In this document: positions 56,869 through 64,000 of the stretch, in pieces | How the letters are laid out: every line of letters starts with the position of its first letter | How positions within the stretch are numbered: the first letter of the stretch is position 1 | NCBI GenBank assembly: GCA_035628915.1 | Contig: DASPIW010000039.1 | Location: 62,001-126,000 of the forward strand | Length of the DNA: 64,000 bases | Direction: 5' to 3' | Source: JARBUG01 sp035628915 | GTDB lineage: Bacteria > Bacillota > Sulfobacillia > Symbiobacteriales > Symbiobacteriaceae | Made by a program: the position numbers and the translations under genes | The notes under the pieces: model-generated | Databases searched by the model: none | What the model saw: the letters and a program-made list of their open reading frames with translations, nothing else | Told to the model about the DNA's origin: nothing

Positions 56869-57978
56869 ATGGACAAGCGGAAGAAGCTCTTTCGTCACAA
56901 GCACCCATACGATTTGCAGGGCACGGACCAGCTCTTTGTGGAGGCTATGGCGCAGAACGCCCAGTTTCAGTATGCCAACTGCGCCGACTACCGGCGTATT
57001 TGCCACATGCAGGGAGTAGATGTGAACAGCATCCGCACCATGGAGGATGTGGCGAAGCTGCCTGTGCTGCCCACCTTGTATTTCAAGCACCACGAGCTGT
57101 TTGCCATGCCCAGGGAGAGAACGCTGATCAGAGCCACCTCCTCGGGCACCAGCGGCAAGATGAGCAAGATCGGTTTTGACACCCGCAGTCTGCTGCATGG
57201 CCTGTCCATGGTATTGCGGGTCGCACGCTTCCACAAGCTGCTGTCCCTCGTCCCCTGCCACTACATCATTCTCGGTTATCAGCCCACCAAGCATAGCCAG
57301 ACCGCCTTTTCCAAGACCGGCTACGGCTTCACATTCCTGGCCCCCGCCCTGTCTCGCACCTATGCGCTGGTGTGGAAGGACGGCAAGTATGAGCTGAACC
57401 TGGAAGGGCTGAAAAAGCAGTTGCACCGCTGTGGGCGCAGTCTCTTCCCCACTCGCACCATCGGATTCCCCGCGTACACCTATATGCTCCTGTCCCAGAT
57501 GAAGGAAGAGGGCATCCACATGAACTTGCCCCGTGGCTCGAAGATTACCATGGGCGGCGGGTGGAAGCAGTTTTACGCCCAGAAGGTGGAGAAAGAAGTG
57601 CTCTATCAACTGGCGCGGGATGTACTGGGTATCCCCGAAAAGCACTGCGTGGAGTTCTTTGGCGCAGTGGAGCACCCCATTCTCTACACCACCTGTGAGA
57701 AGCACCACTTCCATATCCCAGTCTACAGCCGTGTCATCATCCGTGACCCCGACACCCTTGCACCTGTGCCCAACGGCACGGTGGGACTGGTGAATCTCCT
57801 CTCACCCATGACCATGAGCATGCCCATCCTCAGCGTGATGACCGATGATCTGGGCGTCATCCGTGGGGACTGCGACTGCGGTATTGGTGCCCCCTACTTG
57901 GAGATTATCGGACGGGTTGGTGTGCAGGACATCACCACCTGTGCGGCCGGCGCCGAGCAGCTGCTGAAGGAGGTGTGA
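56869..57978 (+). CDS. LuxE-family acyl-protein synthetase
   Basis: 369 residues. Activates a fatty acid with ATP and passes it to a cysteine for reduction by LuxC. Features: ATSSGTSGKMSKIGFDT (ATP-binding loop of the LuxE/AMP-ligase fold), MGGGWKQFY, CVEFFGAVEHPILYTTCE, and a Cys at 358, near where V. harveyi LuxE carries its acyl-Cys. The ATG at 56869 has AAGGAG. No LuxA/B luciferase or LuxD is nearby, so this pair is likely for aldehyde or alcohol production in another pathway. Confidence 0.88.
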   Translation: MDKRKKLFRHKHPYDLQGTDQLFVEAMAQNAQFQYANCADYRRICHMQGVDVNSIRTMEDVAKLPVLPTLYFKHHELFAMPRERTLIRATSSGTSGKMSKIGFDTRSLLHGLSMVLRVARFHKLLSLVPCHYIILGYQPTKHSQTAFSKTGYGFTFLAPALSRTYALVWKDGKYELNLEGLKKQLHRCGRSLFPTRTIGFPAYTYMLLSQMKEEGIHMNLPRGSKITMGGGWKQFYAQKVEKEVLYQLARDVLGIPEKHCVEFFGAVEHPILYTTCEKHHFHIPVYSRVIIRDPDTLAPVPNGTVGLVNLLSPMTMSMPILSVMTDDLGVIRGDCDCGIGAPYLEIIGRVGVQDITTCAAGAEQLLKEV

Positions 57979-57981
57979 CGG

Positions 57982-59250
57982 GTGATTCTGGCCCACGGCA
58001 GGCTACATGAGGATTCCACCCTGGCGGCTCTGCTGGAGACCTTAGAGGCGGACTGTATTCGCACCATAGGCAGTCAGTCCATCACGCAGGAGCAGGTGAT
58101 TGCCGCCTGCGATACCCTCGCCAAGCGTGTTGCGGAGGGGGACTACGACCGCATTCTCAAGCGGTTTATGGCGAACTTCCATATCGGCGAGGCGCACCTG
58201 TCAGCCGCACTGCAGCTGTTCTCCCGTGAAAGCTTGGAGTATAAGTGCCGCCTGGAGTTGGGTGACACCTCGGAACTGCTCCGGCATGAGGGACACCGTG
58301 ACATACGGCGGGACCGCTATCCACTAGGCGTGCTGTTTCACGTCGCCGCTGGCAATGTGGACGGTCTGCCCGCTTACAGTGTCATTGAGGGGCTCCTTGC
58401 GGGCAATATCAACATTCTGAAGCTCCCCTCCGCCGACAGTGGCATCTCCGTTCTGCTCCTGTCGGAGCTGTGCAAAATTGAGCCCGCCCTGGCGGATTTT
58501 GTCTACGTGTTCGATGTGCCCTCGACCGATTTGGCCAGCCTGCAGAAGTTCGCCTCCGTGGCGGATGCGGTGGTAGTGTGGGGCGGTGACGAGGCGGTCT
58601 CCGCCGCCCGCAGCCTGGCGCCCTGCAACACCAAGGTCATTTCCTGGGGACATAAGTTAAGCTTCGCCTATGCCACCCTTGACGCCACGGACAAGGACTT
58701 GACCGCCCTCGCCCACCACATCTGCCAGACCAGGCAGCTGTTGTGCAGCTCCTGTCAGGGCATCTATGTGGACACCGCTGACCGCACGGTGCTAGAAGGC
58801 TTCGGCAGGCGGTTTTACGAGATTTTGCGGTCTGTCACCGCTGCCTATCCACCTGTGCCGCTAGGCATGCGTGCCAAGGCGACCCTCCACCTCTACAACG
58901 AGGAATTGGAACAGCATATCACGGGCAACACCGTCTACCGTGGCGACGGGGTCAGCGTATTGGTGACGGAGGACAGCACCCTCGTCCTCTCCTGTCTGTT
59001 CCGCAACTGCTGGGTGAAGCCCCTGCCGAGAGCGCGGGTTGTTCCCACCCTCAAGGGGAAGAAGGGCTATCTGCAGACCTGCGGTCTGCTGTGCGGCGAC
59101 CATGACCGCCACTCGCTCAGCGAACTCCTTGCCAGGGCAGGAGTAGTGCGTATCACCGAGGCGGGTGAGATGAGCCGCACGATTGCGGGGGAAGCCCACG
59201 ATGGTGACTACGCCCTGCGGCTTTACAGTAGAATCGTTGAAATCGGGTGA
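57982..59250 (+). CDS. LuxC-family acyl-CoA/acyl-protein reductase
   Basis: 422 residues. Reduces the activated acyl group to a fatty aldehyde with NADPH. The aldehyde-dehydrogenase-like part contains GVLFHVAAGNVDGLPAYS and LLAGNINILKLPS (nucleotide-binding region), DAVVVWGGDEAV, and the catalytic Cys255 in QTRQLLCSSCQG. The GTG lies 3 bp after the LuxE stop with AAGGAGGTG upstream, so both are cotranslated. Confidence 0.9.
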   Translation: MILAHGRLHEDSTLAALLETLEADCIRTIGSQSITQEQVIAACDTLAKRVAEGDYDRILKRFMANFHIGEAHLSAALQLFSRESLEYKCRLELGDTSELLRHEGHRDIRRDRYPLGVLFHVAAGNVDGLPAYSVIEGLLAGNINILKLPSADSGISVLLLSELCKIEPALADFVYVFDVPSTDLASLQKFASVADAVVVWGGDEAVSAARSLAPCNTKVISWGHKLSFAYATLDATDKDLTALAHHICQTRQLLCSSCQGIYVDTADRTVLEGFGRRFYEILRSVTAAYPPVPLGMRAKATLHLYNEELEQHITGNTVYRGDGVSVLVTEDSTLVLSCLFRNCWVKPLPRARVVPTLKGKKGYLQTCGLLCGDHDRHSLSELLARAGVVRITEAGEMSRTIAGEAHDGDYALRLYSRIVEIG

Positions 59251-59272
59251 AAGGAACACGGTGTTGGGGCGT

Positions 59273-59578
59273 TCAATTCTCGTACGTGACACGAAACCCG
59301 TCGTGGTTCCCGGTCAGCTCAAACACGATTCCCTCGAAATCTGCGCCTGGATTCAGGACTTTGATGTAACCGGCCACGTAGACGCTGTCGTTAGTCTTGT
59401 GGACGAGGCCCCGAGCTGCTTCCGGAGCCCACTCCTTCCAGTGCTCTACGCCGACCGGAAGGTCCTCCTTGGCTACCACCTCGTACTGAGCCCTTACGAA
59501 ACCTCCGCAGCCTACCGTGGTCAGAATCAGGACAGATAGAGCCACGACCGAAACCACTGACCTGATAACGGCCCGCAC
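59273..59578 (-). CDS. Small lipoprotein
   Basis: 101 residues from the GTG at 59578 (GAGGAAGGGG upstream). Signal with lipobox LTTVGC. The mature part (EVVAKEDLPVGVEHW; YVAGYIKVLNPGADFEGIVF) is beta-rich and unrecognised. Convergent with the LuxE/LuxC operon. Confidence 0.72.
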   Translation of the reverse strand: MRAVIRSVVSVVALSVLILTTVGCGGFVRAQYEVVAKEDLPVGVEHWKEWAPEAARGLVHKTNDSVYVAGYIKVLNPGADFEGIVFELTGNHDGFRVTYEN

Positions 59579-59797
59579 AAGAGCATCCCCTTCCTCACCC
59601 CCGGGCTCCCTACCCCATGGCGCCAGGCAAGTACTCCCGAGACTACGGTACCGCCGAACAAACTGGCTGAAATACAATAACCAAAGCATTCTGCAAGATG
59701 CAGCAACTATCCAGGTGAAGGCCAAGTAGGTGGAGGGCGACATGACTGTCGGTCTGCCTGTGCATGTCGCAGCCGAGTTGAGCACGCAGTGTTCGAA

Positions 59798-60275
59798 TCA
59801 GTGGTAACGCGCCCATACCTCCCATCCGTCGTGCGTTTTCGCTAAGAAAAGCTGCCCGGCTGAACCACTGGCACTCGGTAGGAACTTAGGGAAACACAGG
59901 AACACAACCCACGTACTATTCGCTACTTCAGGTCCGCACCAGGTTGCCGCCATTTTCCCGTATTCTCCGGCGTTCGCTGCCATTTCAACGCCTTGAATCG
60001 AGTACTCATCACGGTTCGGTTCAGAGTACACGGCCGGGATGATCATGGGCATAAGGGAGATCAAATCCTTGCGGTCCGACTCGTCCGTCTTGGAGAGTGA
60101 TGCAGTGCTAGGGCACCACCCCGGGGGAGGGCGGAAGAGTCGTAGGCGACCAGTTTTTTCTTATGACCACCCTTGGTTCGGGATTTGCTGCAACTGGCCA
60201 CGTGGTTGTCCCAAAGCCAAGACTACTAACCATCATGATGACTGCAACGACCATTGCGAAGAACACGCTGTTCAA
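59798..60275 (-). pseudogene. Frameshifted exported protein
   Basis: A TTG at 60275 with GGGAGGT starts NSVFFAMVVAVIMMVSSLGFG, a signal or anchor, and the frame stops after VVP. In another frame the same region continues STASLSKTDESDRKDLISLM and reads AVYSEPNRDEYSIQG to KTHDGWEVWARYH at 59798. The break lies near 60119-60130 in a C/G-rich run (CCCTCCCCCGGGG on the minus strand), so it is a homopolymer indel in the genome or a sequencing error. No family recognised. Confidence 0.6.
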
Positions 60276-60494
60276 GGGCCAGACCTCCCGTTTAGGAGCG
60301 CATGCTTCTGGAACGATGACTGTACCTTGACCGTAGTTTCTCCACAACATTATCCGGCGTGTTCACGGGACTGTTCGCCAACGTAATACAGTGGCCGGTT
60401 GGTATCGCAAAGAAGTCGTACACCATCGAACATTCTAGCGTGCATTTTCGTATTGTCCTACGGAAGCGTAGTCGCTAGATGGAGGTGTTCGATC

Positions 60495-60965
60495 ATGACG
60501 GAACCCCTGAAGGCTCTTCCTTTCTCGGATGCCGACTTTGTAGGGCCGGAGGACCGTCCCAGGCCGGAGTGGAACCTGACGATGTATGGTTGGCAGGTAT
60601 ATGGCAACCCGACCGTCAAGGACTGGCTCGACCAGTCAGCCGGAGGCGTCGCCCGCGCCGTCAACTGTGCCCCCAAAGTGGACGGCGGCCTGATCTACGC
60701 GGTGGCCAGCGACCCTGAAGCGCCCAAGGCCCACAGACTCTCCATCAGCGATGACCATCGGACGGTGAGTTGGAGCCTGTACACGCCCCTCCTCGCGTTC
60801 AACTTCCCGAAAGTGAACGAGAAGCACAAGGCGGTCTTCAAGTGCCGGCCCGAAACGTATGGTGACGTCAAGGTCCTGGTGATCGAGGTCGCCTCTTATC
60901 GGGTGGAGAAGGTCGACAAGGAGACGCAGGATCAGGTGGCAGCCACGACCCAGCAGCCCGAGTAG
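60495..60965 (+). CDS. Hypothetical soluble protein
   Basis: 156 residues, ATG at 60495 with GGAGGT. Protein-like composition, predicted alpha/beta (TMYGWQVYGNPTVKDWL; VDGGLIYAVASDPEAPK; VKVLVIEVASYRVEKVDK), no membrane segment. Not recognised; possibly an accessory gene of the segment. Confidence 0.72.
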   Translation: MTEPLKALPFSDADFVGPEDRPRPEWNLTMYGWQVYGNPTVKDWLDQSAGGVARAVNCAPKVDGGLIYAVASDPEAPKAHRLSISDDHRTVSWSLYTPLLAFNFPKVNEKHKAVFKCRPETYGDVKVLVIEVASYRVEKVDKETQDQVAATTQQPE

Positions 60966-61153
60966 CCAGGGAGCGGCAGGGTGAGTTTGAGGGCGGACAG
61001 AAAAGGCCAATACCGCGTCTGGACGCTGTCTACATGCCGCCAGAGCCCGCCTGAAACCGTCAAAACCCGTCAAAACCTGTCTACATGCCGTCAAGAGTGG
61101 TCCACGAAGAGTCTATAGAACGTCTCACTGCCGGCTACATGTCGGGTCCACCA
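60966..61153. repeat. Short dispersed repeat cluster, right side
   Basis: CTGTCTACATGCCGCC (61026), CTGTCTACATGCCGTC (61077) and CCGGCTACATGTCGGG (61131) with ACCGTCAAAACCCGTCAAAA between. They are the same family as the copy at 55857, so the repeat bounds the accessory segment. Confidence 0.6.
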
Positions 61154-61183
61154 ACAAAATGACGGCGGGATTGCTCCCGCCGT
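61154..61183 (-). terminator. Terminator of uvrC
   Basis: ACGGCGGGA/TCCCGCCGT stem, followed on the minus strand by CATTTTGTTGG, just past the uvrC stop. Confidence 0.75.
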
Positions 61184-61197
61184 TGTTCTTTGTTCGG

Positions 61198-63105
61198 CTA
61201 GCCCTTCAGTTGCCCGCCCAGGTGCTCCAGCACCGCCTCCGCGGCGTCCCGAGTCATGCCCGGCAGCGCCGCCAGTTCTTCCACCGAAGCCTCCCGGATG
61301 CGCTTCATCGACCCGAACGCCTTAAGCAGCTCCTTCTTGCGCTTCGGCCCGATGCCCGGCACGTCGTCCAGCCGGGAATGGGCAGCCGCCTTCCGGTGCA
61401 GCTTGCGGTGGTAGGTAATGGCGAACCGGTGCGCCTCGTCGCGCACCCGCTGCAGCAGGAACAGGGCCTGGGAGCCCCTGGTCACCTTGATCCACTCTTC
61501 CCGACCCTCTTCGCACAGCAGCTCTTCTTCCTTCGCCAGACCGAACGTGGGAATGTGCTCGACGCCAAGCGACCGCATGGCCTCGCGCGCATAAGCCAAC
61601 TGCCCTTTGCCGCCGTCGATGATCAGCAGGTCCGGGAAGAGGGCGAACTTTGGGTCCGAGCCGGCGCCGCCGTACTCAGCCCCTTCTTCGGCAGCCACGC
61701 CCGCCTCCAGCTCCTTGAGGCGGCCCTCGACCGCCGCTTCCCGCTCGGCAAGGCCCCGCTTGAACCGGCGGGTAACGGCTTCGGCCATGTTGGCGAAGTC
61801 GTCGTTGCGGTCGACCTTCATCTTGAAGCGGCGGTAGTCGTCTTTCTTAGGCTTGCCGCCCTCAAACACGACCATGGACGCGACCACTTCCGAACCCTGG
61901 GTGTGGGAGATGTCGAAGCACTCAATGCGGAAGGGAAGCTTCTGCAGGCCCAGTTCTGCCTGGAGTTGCTCCATGGCGCCCTCCGTGGCAGCCAGTTCCT
62001 GCTCCCGCTCCCTGTACCGTTCGGTCATGCCTTCCTCGGCGTTCTTCTGCACCATATCGACCAACTCACGCTTGTCTCCCCGCTGCGGGCGCCGCAGTTG
62101 CACCTTGGAACCCCGCTTCTGCGACAGCCACTCCTCCAGCACCGCGTGATCCTCCAACTCTTCCGAGACCAGGATCTCCTTGGGAATGAAGGTCGTCTGG
62201 CTGTAGTGCTGCTCAATAAACGCCGAAATGATCTCCGAGCCGGACATTTCGTCCGCCCCGGTCATGATGAACTGGTCGCGCCCAATCAGCTTGCCCTGGC
62301 GGATGAAGAAGACCTGTACGCAGGCTTCGTCTCGGCGCCGGGAGAAGGCGATGGCGTCCAGGTCCACCATTTCGTGAATGATGATCTTCTGCTTCTCCGT
62401 CACTTTTTCGATGGCGAAGACCTGATCGCGCAGTTCGGCCGCCCGCTCAAACTCCAGGTTCTCGGCGGCTTCTTCCATGCGGGCCCGGATACGCTCCGCC
62501 ACCTGATCGCTCCTGCCCTCGAGGAAGTTGGCGAGGTCCTTGACCGCCTGCGCATATTCCGCCTGCTTGTCGAAGTCGGCCAGGCAAGGCCCCAGGCAGC
62601 GCCCGATGTGATACTGCAGGCAGGCCCGCGGATGCTTCGACGGGTCGTTGCAGGTGCGCAGGGGGAAGAGCCGGCGGGCCAGCCGCATGGTGTCCCACAT
62701 GGGCTGTGTGCTGGTGTAGGGCCCGAAATACCGGGAGCCGTCCTTGCGCATGGACCGGGCGACCAGCAGCCTGGGCCACTTGTCCCCCAGGGAGATGCGC
62801 AGATACGGATACTGCTTGTCGTCGCGCAGCCGGATGTTGTACTTCGGCCTGTGCTTCTTGATAAGGTTGTTCTCTAGAATCAGTGCTTCAATTTCACTGT
62901 GGGTGACGATATGCTCAATGTCGGCAATCTGGCCGACGAGGGCCAGCACCTTGGCGGTCAGGTTGCGGGAAGACTGGAAGTACTGTCGAACGCGGTTCTT
63001 GAGACTCAGGGCCTTGCCTACGTAAATGACGCGCCCGGATTCATCCTTATATAGGTAGCACCCGGGGCGGTCGGGCAGCAGTTTCAGCTGTTCCTCCAGG
63101 TCCAC
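61198..63105 (-). CDS. uvrC: UvrABC system protein C
   Basis: Excision nuclease subunit of nucleotide excision repair; makes the 3' and 5' incisions. About 635 residues. GIY-YIG domain (LPDRPGCYLYKDESGRVIYVG, RVRQYFQSS), UVR motif with LEFERAAELRDQ, the RNase H-like endonuclease domain (FDISHTQGSEVVASMVVFE, LLIIDGGKGQL) and a C-terminal helix-hairpin-helix pair (DVPGIGPKRKKELLKAFGS; EELAALPGMTRD). The GTG at 63105 is 8 nt from GAGG; a GTG at 63114 is also possible. Confidence 0.97.
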   Translation of the reverse strand: MDLEEQLKLLPDRPGCYLYKDESGRVIYVGKALSLKNRVRQYFQSSRNLTAKVLALVGQIADIEHIVTHSEIEALILENNLIKKHRPKYNIRLRDDKQYPYLRISLGDKWPRLLVARSMRKDGSRYFGPYTSTQPMWDTMRLARRLFPLRTCNDPSKHPRACLQYHIGRCLGPCLADFDKQAEYAQAVKDLANFLEGRSDQVAERIRARMEEAAENLEFERAAELRDQVFAIEKVTEKQKIIIHEMVDLDAIAFSRRRDEACVQVFFIRQGKLIGRDQFIMTGADEMSGSEIISAFIEQHYSQTTFIPKEILVSEELEDHAVLEEWLSQKRGSKVQLRRPQRGDKRELVDMVQKNAEEGMTERYREREQELAATEGAMEQLQAELGLQKLPFRIECFDISHTQGSEVVASMVVFEGGKPKKDDYRRFKMKVDRNDDFANMAEAVTRRFKRGLAEREAAVEGRLKELEAGVAAEEGAEYGGAGSDPKFALFPDLLIIDGGKGQLAYAREAMRSLGVEHIPTFGLAKEEELLCEEGREEWIKVTRGSQALFLLQRVRDEAHRFAITYHRKLHRKAAAHSRLDDVPGIGPKRKKELLKAFGSMKRIREASVEELAALPGMTRDAAEAVLEHLGGQLKG

Positions 63106-63151
63106 CAGCCTCACCTCGCTTTTCGTATTTTATCATAGAACCGGGGCGAGA

Positions 63152-63182
63152 CGTAGAAAGCACCCCGCATGCACGGGGTGCT
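63152..63182 (-). terminator. Terminator of the second sigma/anti-sigma unit
   Basis: On the minus strand GCACCCCG and CGGGGTGC around TGCATG, then TTTCTACG. Confidence 0.75.
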
Positions 63183-63194
63183 TAGTCATTTGGT

Positions 63195-63602
63195 TTACTG
63201 GGGCAAGGTCTTGTAGGCCGCCCCGCCCGTACTGGTGCCCATCGCAGGAGACATCTTGTCGGGGGGGTCGAGATCGCTCTCCTTCACGGTCGACCGGGCC
63301 GTAGTGACCGTCGGCTCGGTCTTGCTTGCAGGAATCACGATCGCAGTCTGGGTAGTGTTGTCCGGCATGTTTTCCGTATTTGGCAGCGACGGAATCAGGG
63401 CAAACCAGAAGAACCCTGCTGCCACGCCGAGAATGACGGCGGGGCGCCATTCGCTCAGCCACCTGACCCGCGGGCGGCGGCGCTTCCTTTCGGAGTCCAG
63501 CTCCAGTTGCCGGCTGATGTTCTGCCACATATCCTCCGGGACCGGCACTCGCGCAGCCTCCCGGCGCAACTCGTCCCGGATGGTCCGGTCGCTTGGTCGC
63601 AC
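63195..63602 (-). CDS. Membrane protein likely acting as anti-sigma factor
   Basis: 135 residues. A basic N-terminal cytoplasmic part (DELRREAARVPVPEDMWQNISRQLELD) resembles the sigma-binding helices of anti-sigma factors. One membrane segment (AVILGVAAGFFWFALIP) is followed by an extracytoplasmic Thr/Ser-rich tail. It is encoded directly downstream of a sigma gene (21-bp gap), which is the basis of the role. GTG at 63602 behind GGGGGGGAAA. Confidence 0.7.
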   Translation of the reverse strand: MRPSDRTIRDELRREAARVPVPEDMWQNISRQLELDSERKRRRPRVRWLSEWRPAVILGVAAGFFWFALIPSLPNTENMPDNTTQTAIVIPASKTEPTVTTARSTVKESDLDPPDKMSPAMGTSTGGAAYKTLPQ

Positions 63603-63623
63603 TGCGTTTCCCCCCCAACACGA

Positions 63624-64000
63624 TTACACAGGGTTATTGGATAGACGAGCGTAGGATAGCGCCACCAGGTCGGGCCGGCCCATTTGGCGGGCCATTGTGT
63701 TCCTGAGCAGTTCTCTGGCACGATGGAGCCGGGATTTGACGGTCCCGGGCGGACACCCGATGACCGCGCCGATCTCCGTGTCGGAGAACTCGTGGAAGTA
63801 CTTGAGCACGACCACGCTCCGATGTACCGGGTCAAGCTGCCCAATCGCCCACCGGAGAATACGGCGTTCCTCGCCCTCCAGCACGGCTTCCTCCGGCTGC
63901 CAGTCCCGCGTGGCGTAACTGACCGTTCGCTCGCGGCTGACGTCCGGCATGGGCTCAAGCTCTTCCTTCACCTTCTTGCGCCGGAGAATGGTGATGGCTT
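63624..64000 (-). CDS. ECF RNA polymerase sigma factor (partial, 5' end outside window)
   Basis: C-terminal ~125 codons. Region 4 is clear: ILRWAIGQLDPVHRSVVVLKYFHEFSDTEIGAVIGCPPGTVKSRLHRARELL. The frame stays open to the window edge, reading KAITILRRKKVKEEL in the region 2-4 linker. Region 2 lies beyond position 64000. Same operon as the membrane protein that follows. Confidence 0.9.
   Translation of the reverse strand, partial: AITILRRKKVKEELEPMPDVSRERTVSYATRDWQPEEAVLEGEERRILRWAIGQLDPVHRSVVVLKYFHEFSDTEIGAVIGCPPGTVKSRLHRARELLRNTMARQMGRPDLVALSYARLSNNPV

Overview
The window is GC-rich bacterial chromosome with the gene content of an anaerobic, spore-forming Firmicute. It resembles a Symbiobacterium-type deep clostridial lineage, but that placement is inference from gene content only. 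The evidence is strong GGAGG ribosome sites with many GTG and TTG starts, pyruvate:ferredoxin oxidoreductase, a cdaA-cdaR-glmM-gerM-glmS block, the PHP-rapZ-yvcK-whiA block, a YvlB/YvlD-type cluster, and a GerM-like and a possible SASP-like protein. No tRNA, rRNA, CRISPR array, insertion sequence or prophage was recognised. Most genes lie on the minus strand.

Layout. 1-7.1 kb: end of a peptide/nickel-type ABC transporter (permease, lipoprotein binding protein), a DMT permease and pyruvate:ferredoxin oxidoreductase. 7.2-17.6 kb: a catabolic cluster that I cannot match to a described pathway. It holds a P-loop ATPase, a cobalamin-dependent mutase with its B12 domain at the N-terminus, an 81-residue partner, a PLP enzyme, a GidA-like flavoprotein, an FCD-domain regulator, a small beta-rich protein and a multi-spanning permease. 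Four copies of one 17-bp palindrome sit in front of its transcription units, which suggests a single regulon. Inside it lies an unrelated terC gene behind a yybP-ykoY (Mn2+) riboswitch. 17.6-19.2 kb is mostly decayed or empty.

19.2-27.8 kb: glmS with a recognisable glmS ribozyme and promoter, gerM-like, glmM, cdaR, cdaA, rex and a polyprenyl diphosphate synthase, joining amino-sugar supply for the wall to c-di-AMP signalling and NADH sensing. 28-36 kb: an M20 amidohydrolase, a diguanylate cyclase, then whiA, a class II aldolase, a PTS enzyme I-like protein without its active-site residues, yvcK, rapZ and a PHP phosphoesterase packed head to tail. 36-43 kb: a DMT permease, a decayed activase-family gene, a ROK glucokinase, an ECF sigma/anti-sigma/membrane protein unit, a CPBP protease, a SASP-like small protein and a Nudix hydrolase.

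43-52 kb: an 896-residue phosphotransferase built like rifampicin phosphotransferase, a protein ending in three 16-residue repeats, a HAD phosphatase, and an operon of DUF4097 (YvlB-like) beta-solenoid proteins with a YvlD-like membrane protein and a DUF2089 regulator. 52-56 kb: a TlpA-like thioredoxin with an Lgt-like membrane protein, a polysaccharide deacetylase lipoprotein and a GH18-like exported protein. 56-61 kb: an accessory segment with a LuxE/LuxC fatty-acid reductase pair lacking luciferase, several unrecognised genes and one frameshifted gene, flanked on both sides by copies of a short GTCTACATGCCGTC repeat. 61-64 kb: uvrC and a second ECF sigma/anti-sigma pair cut by the window edge.
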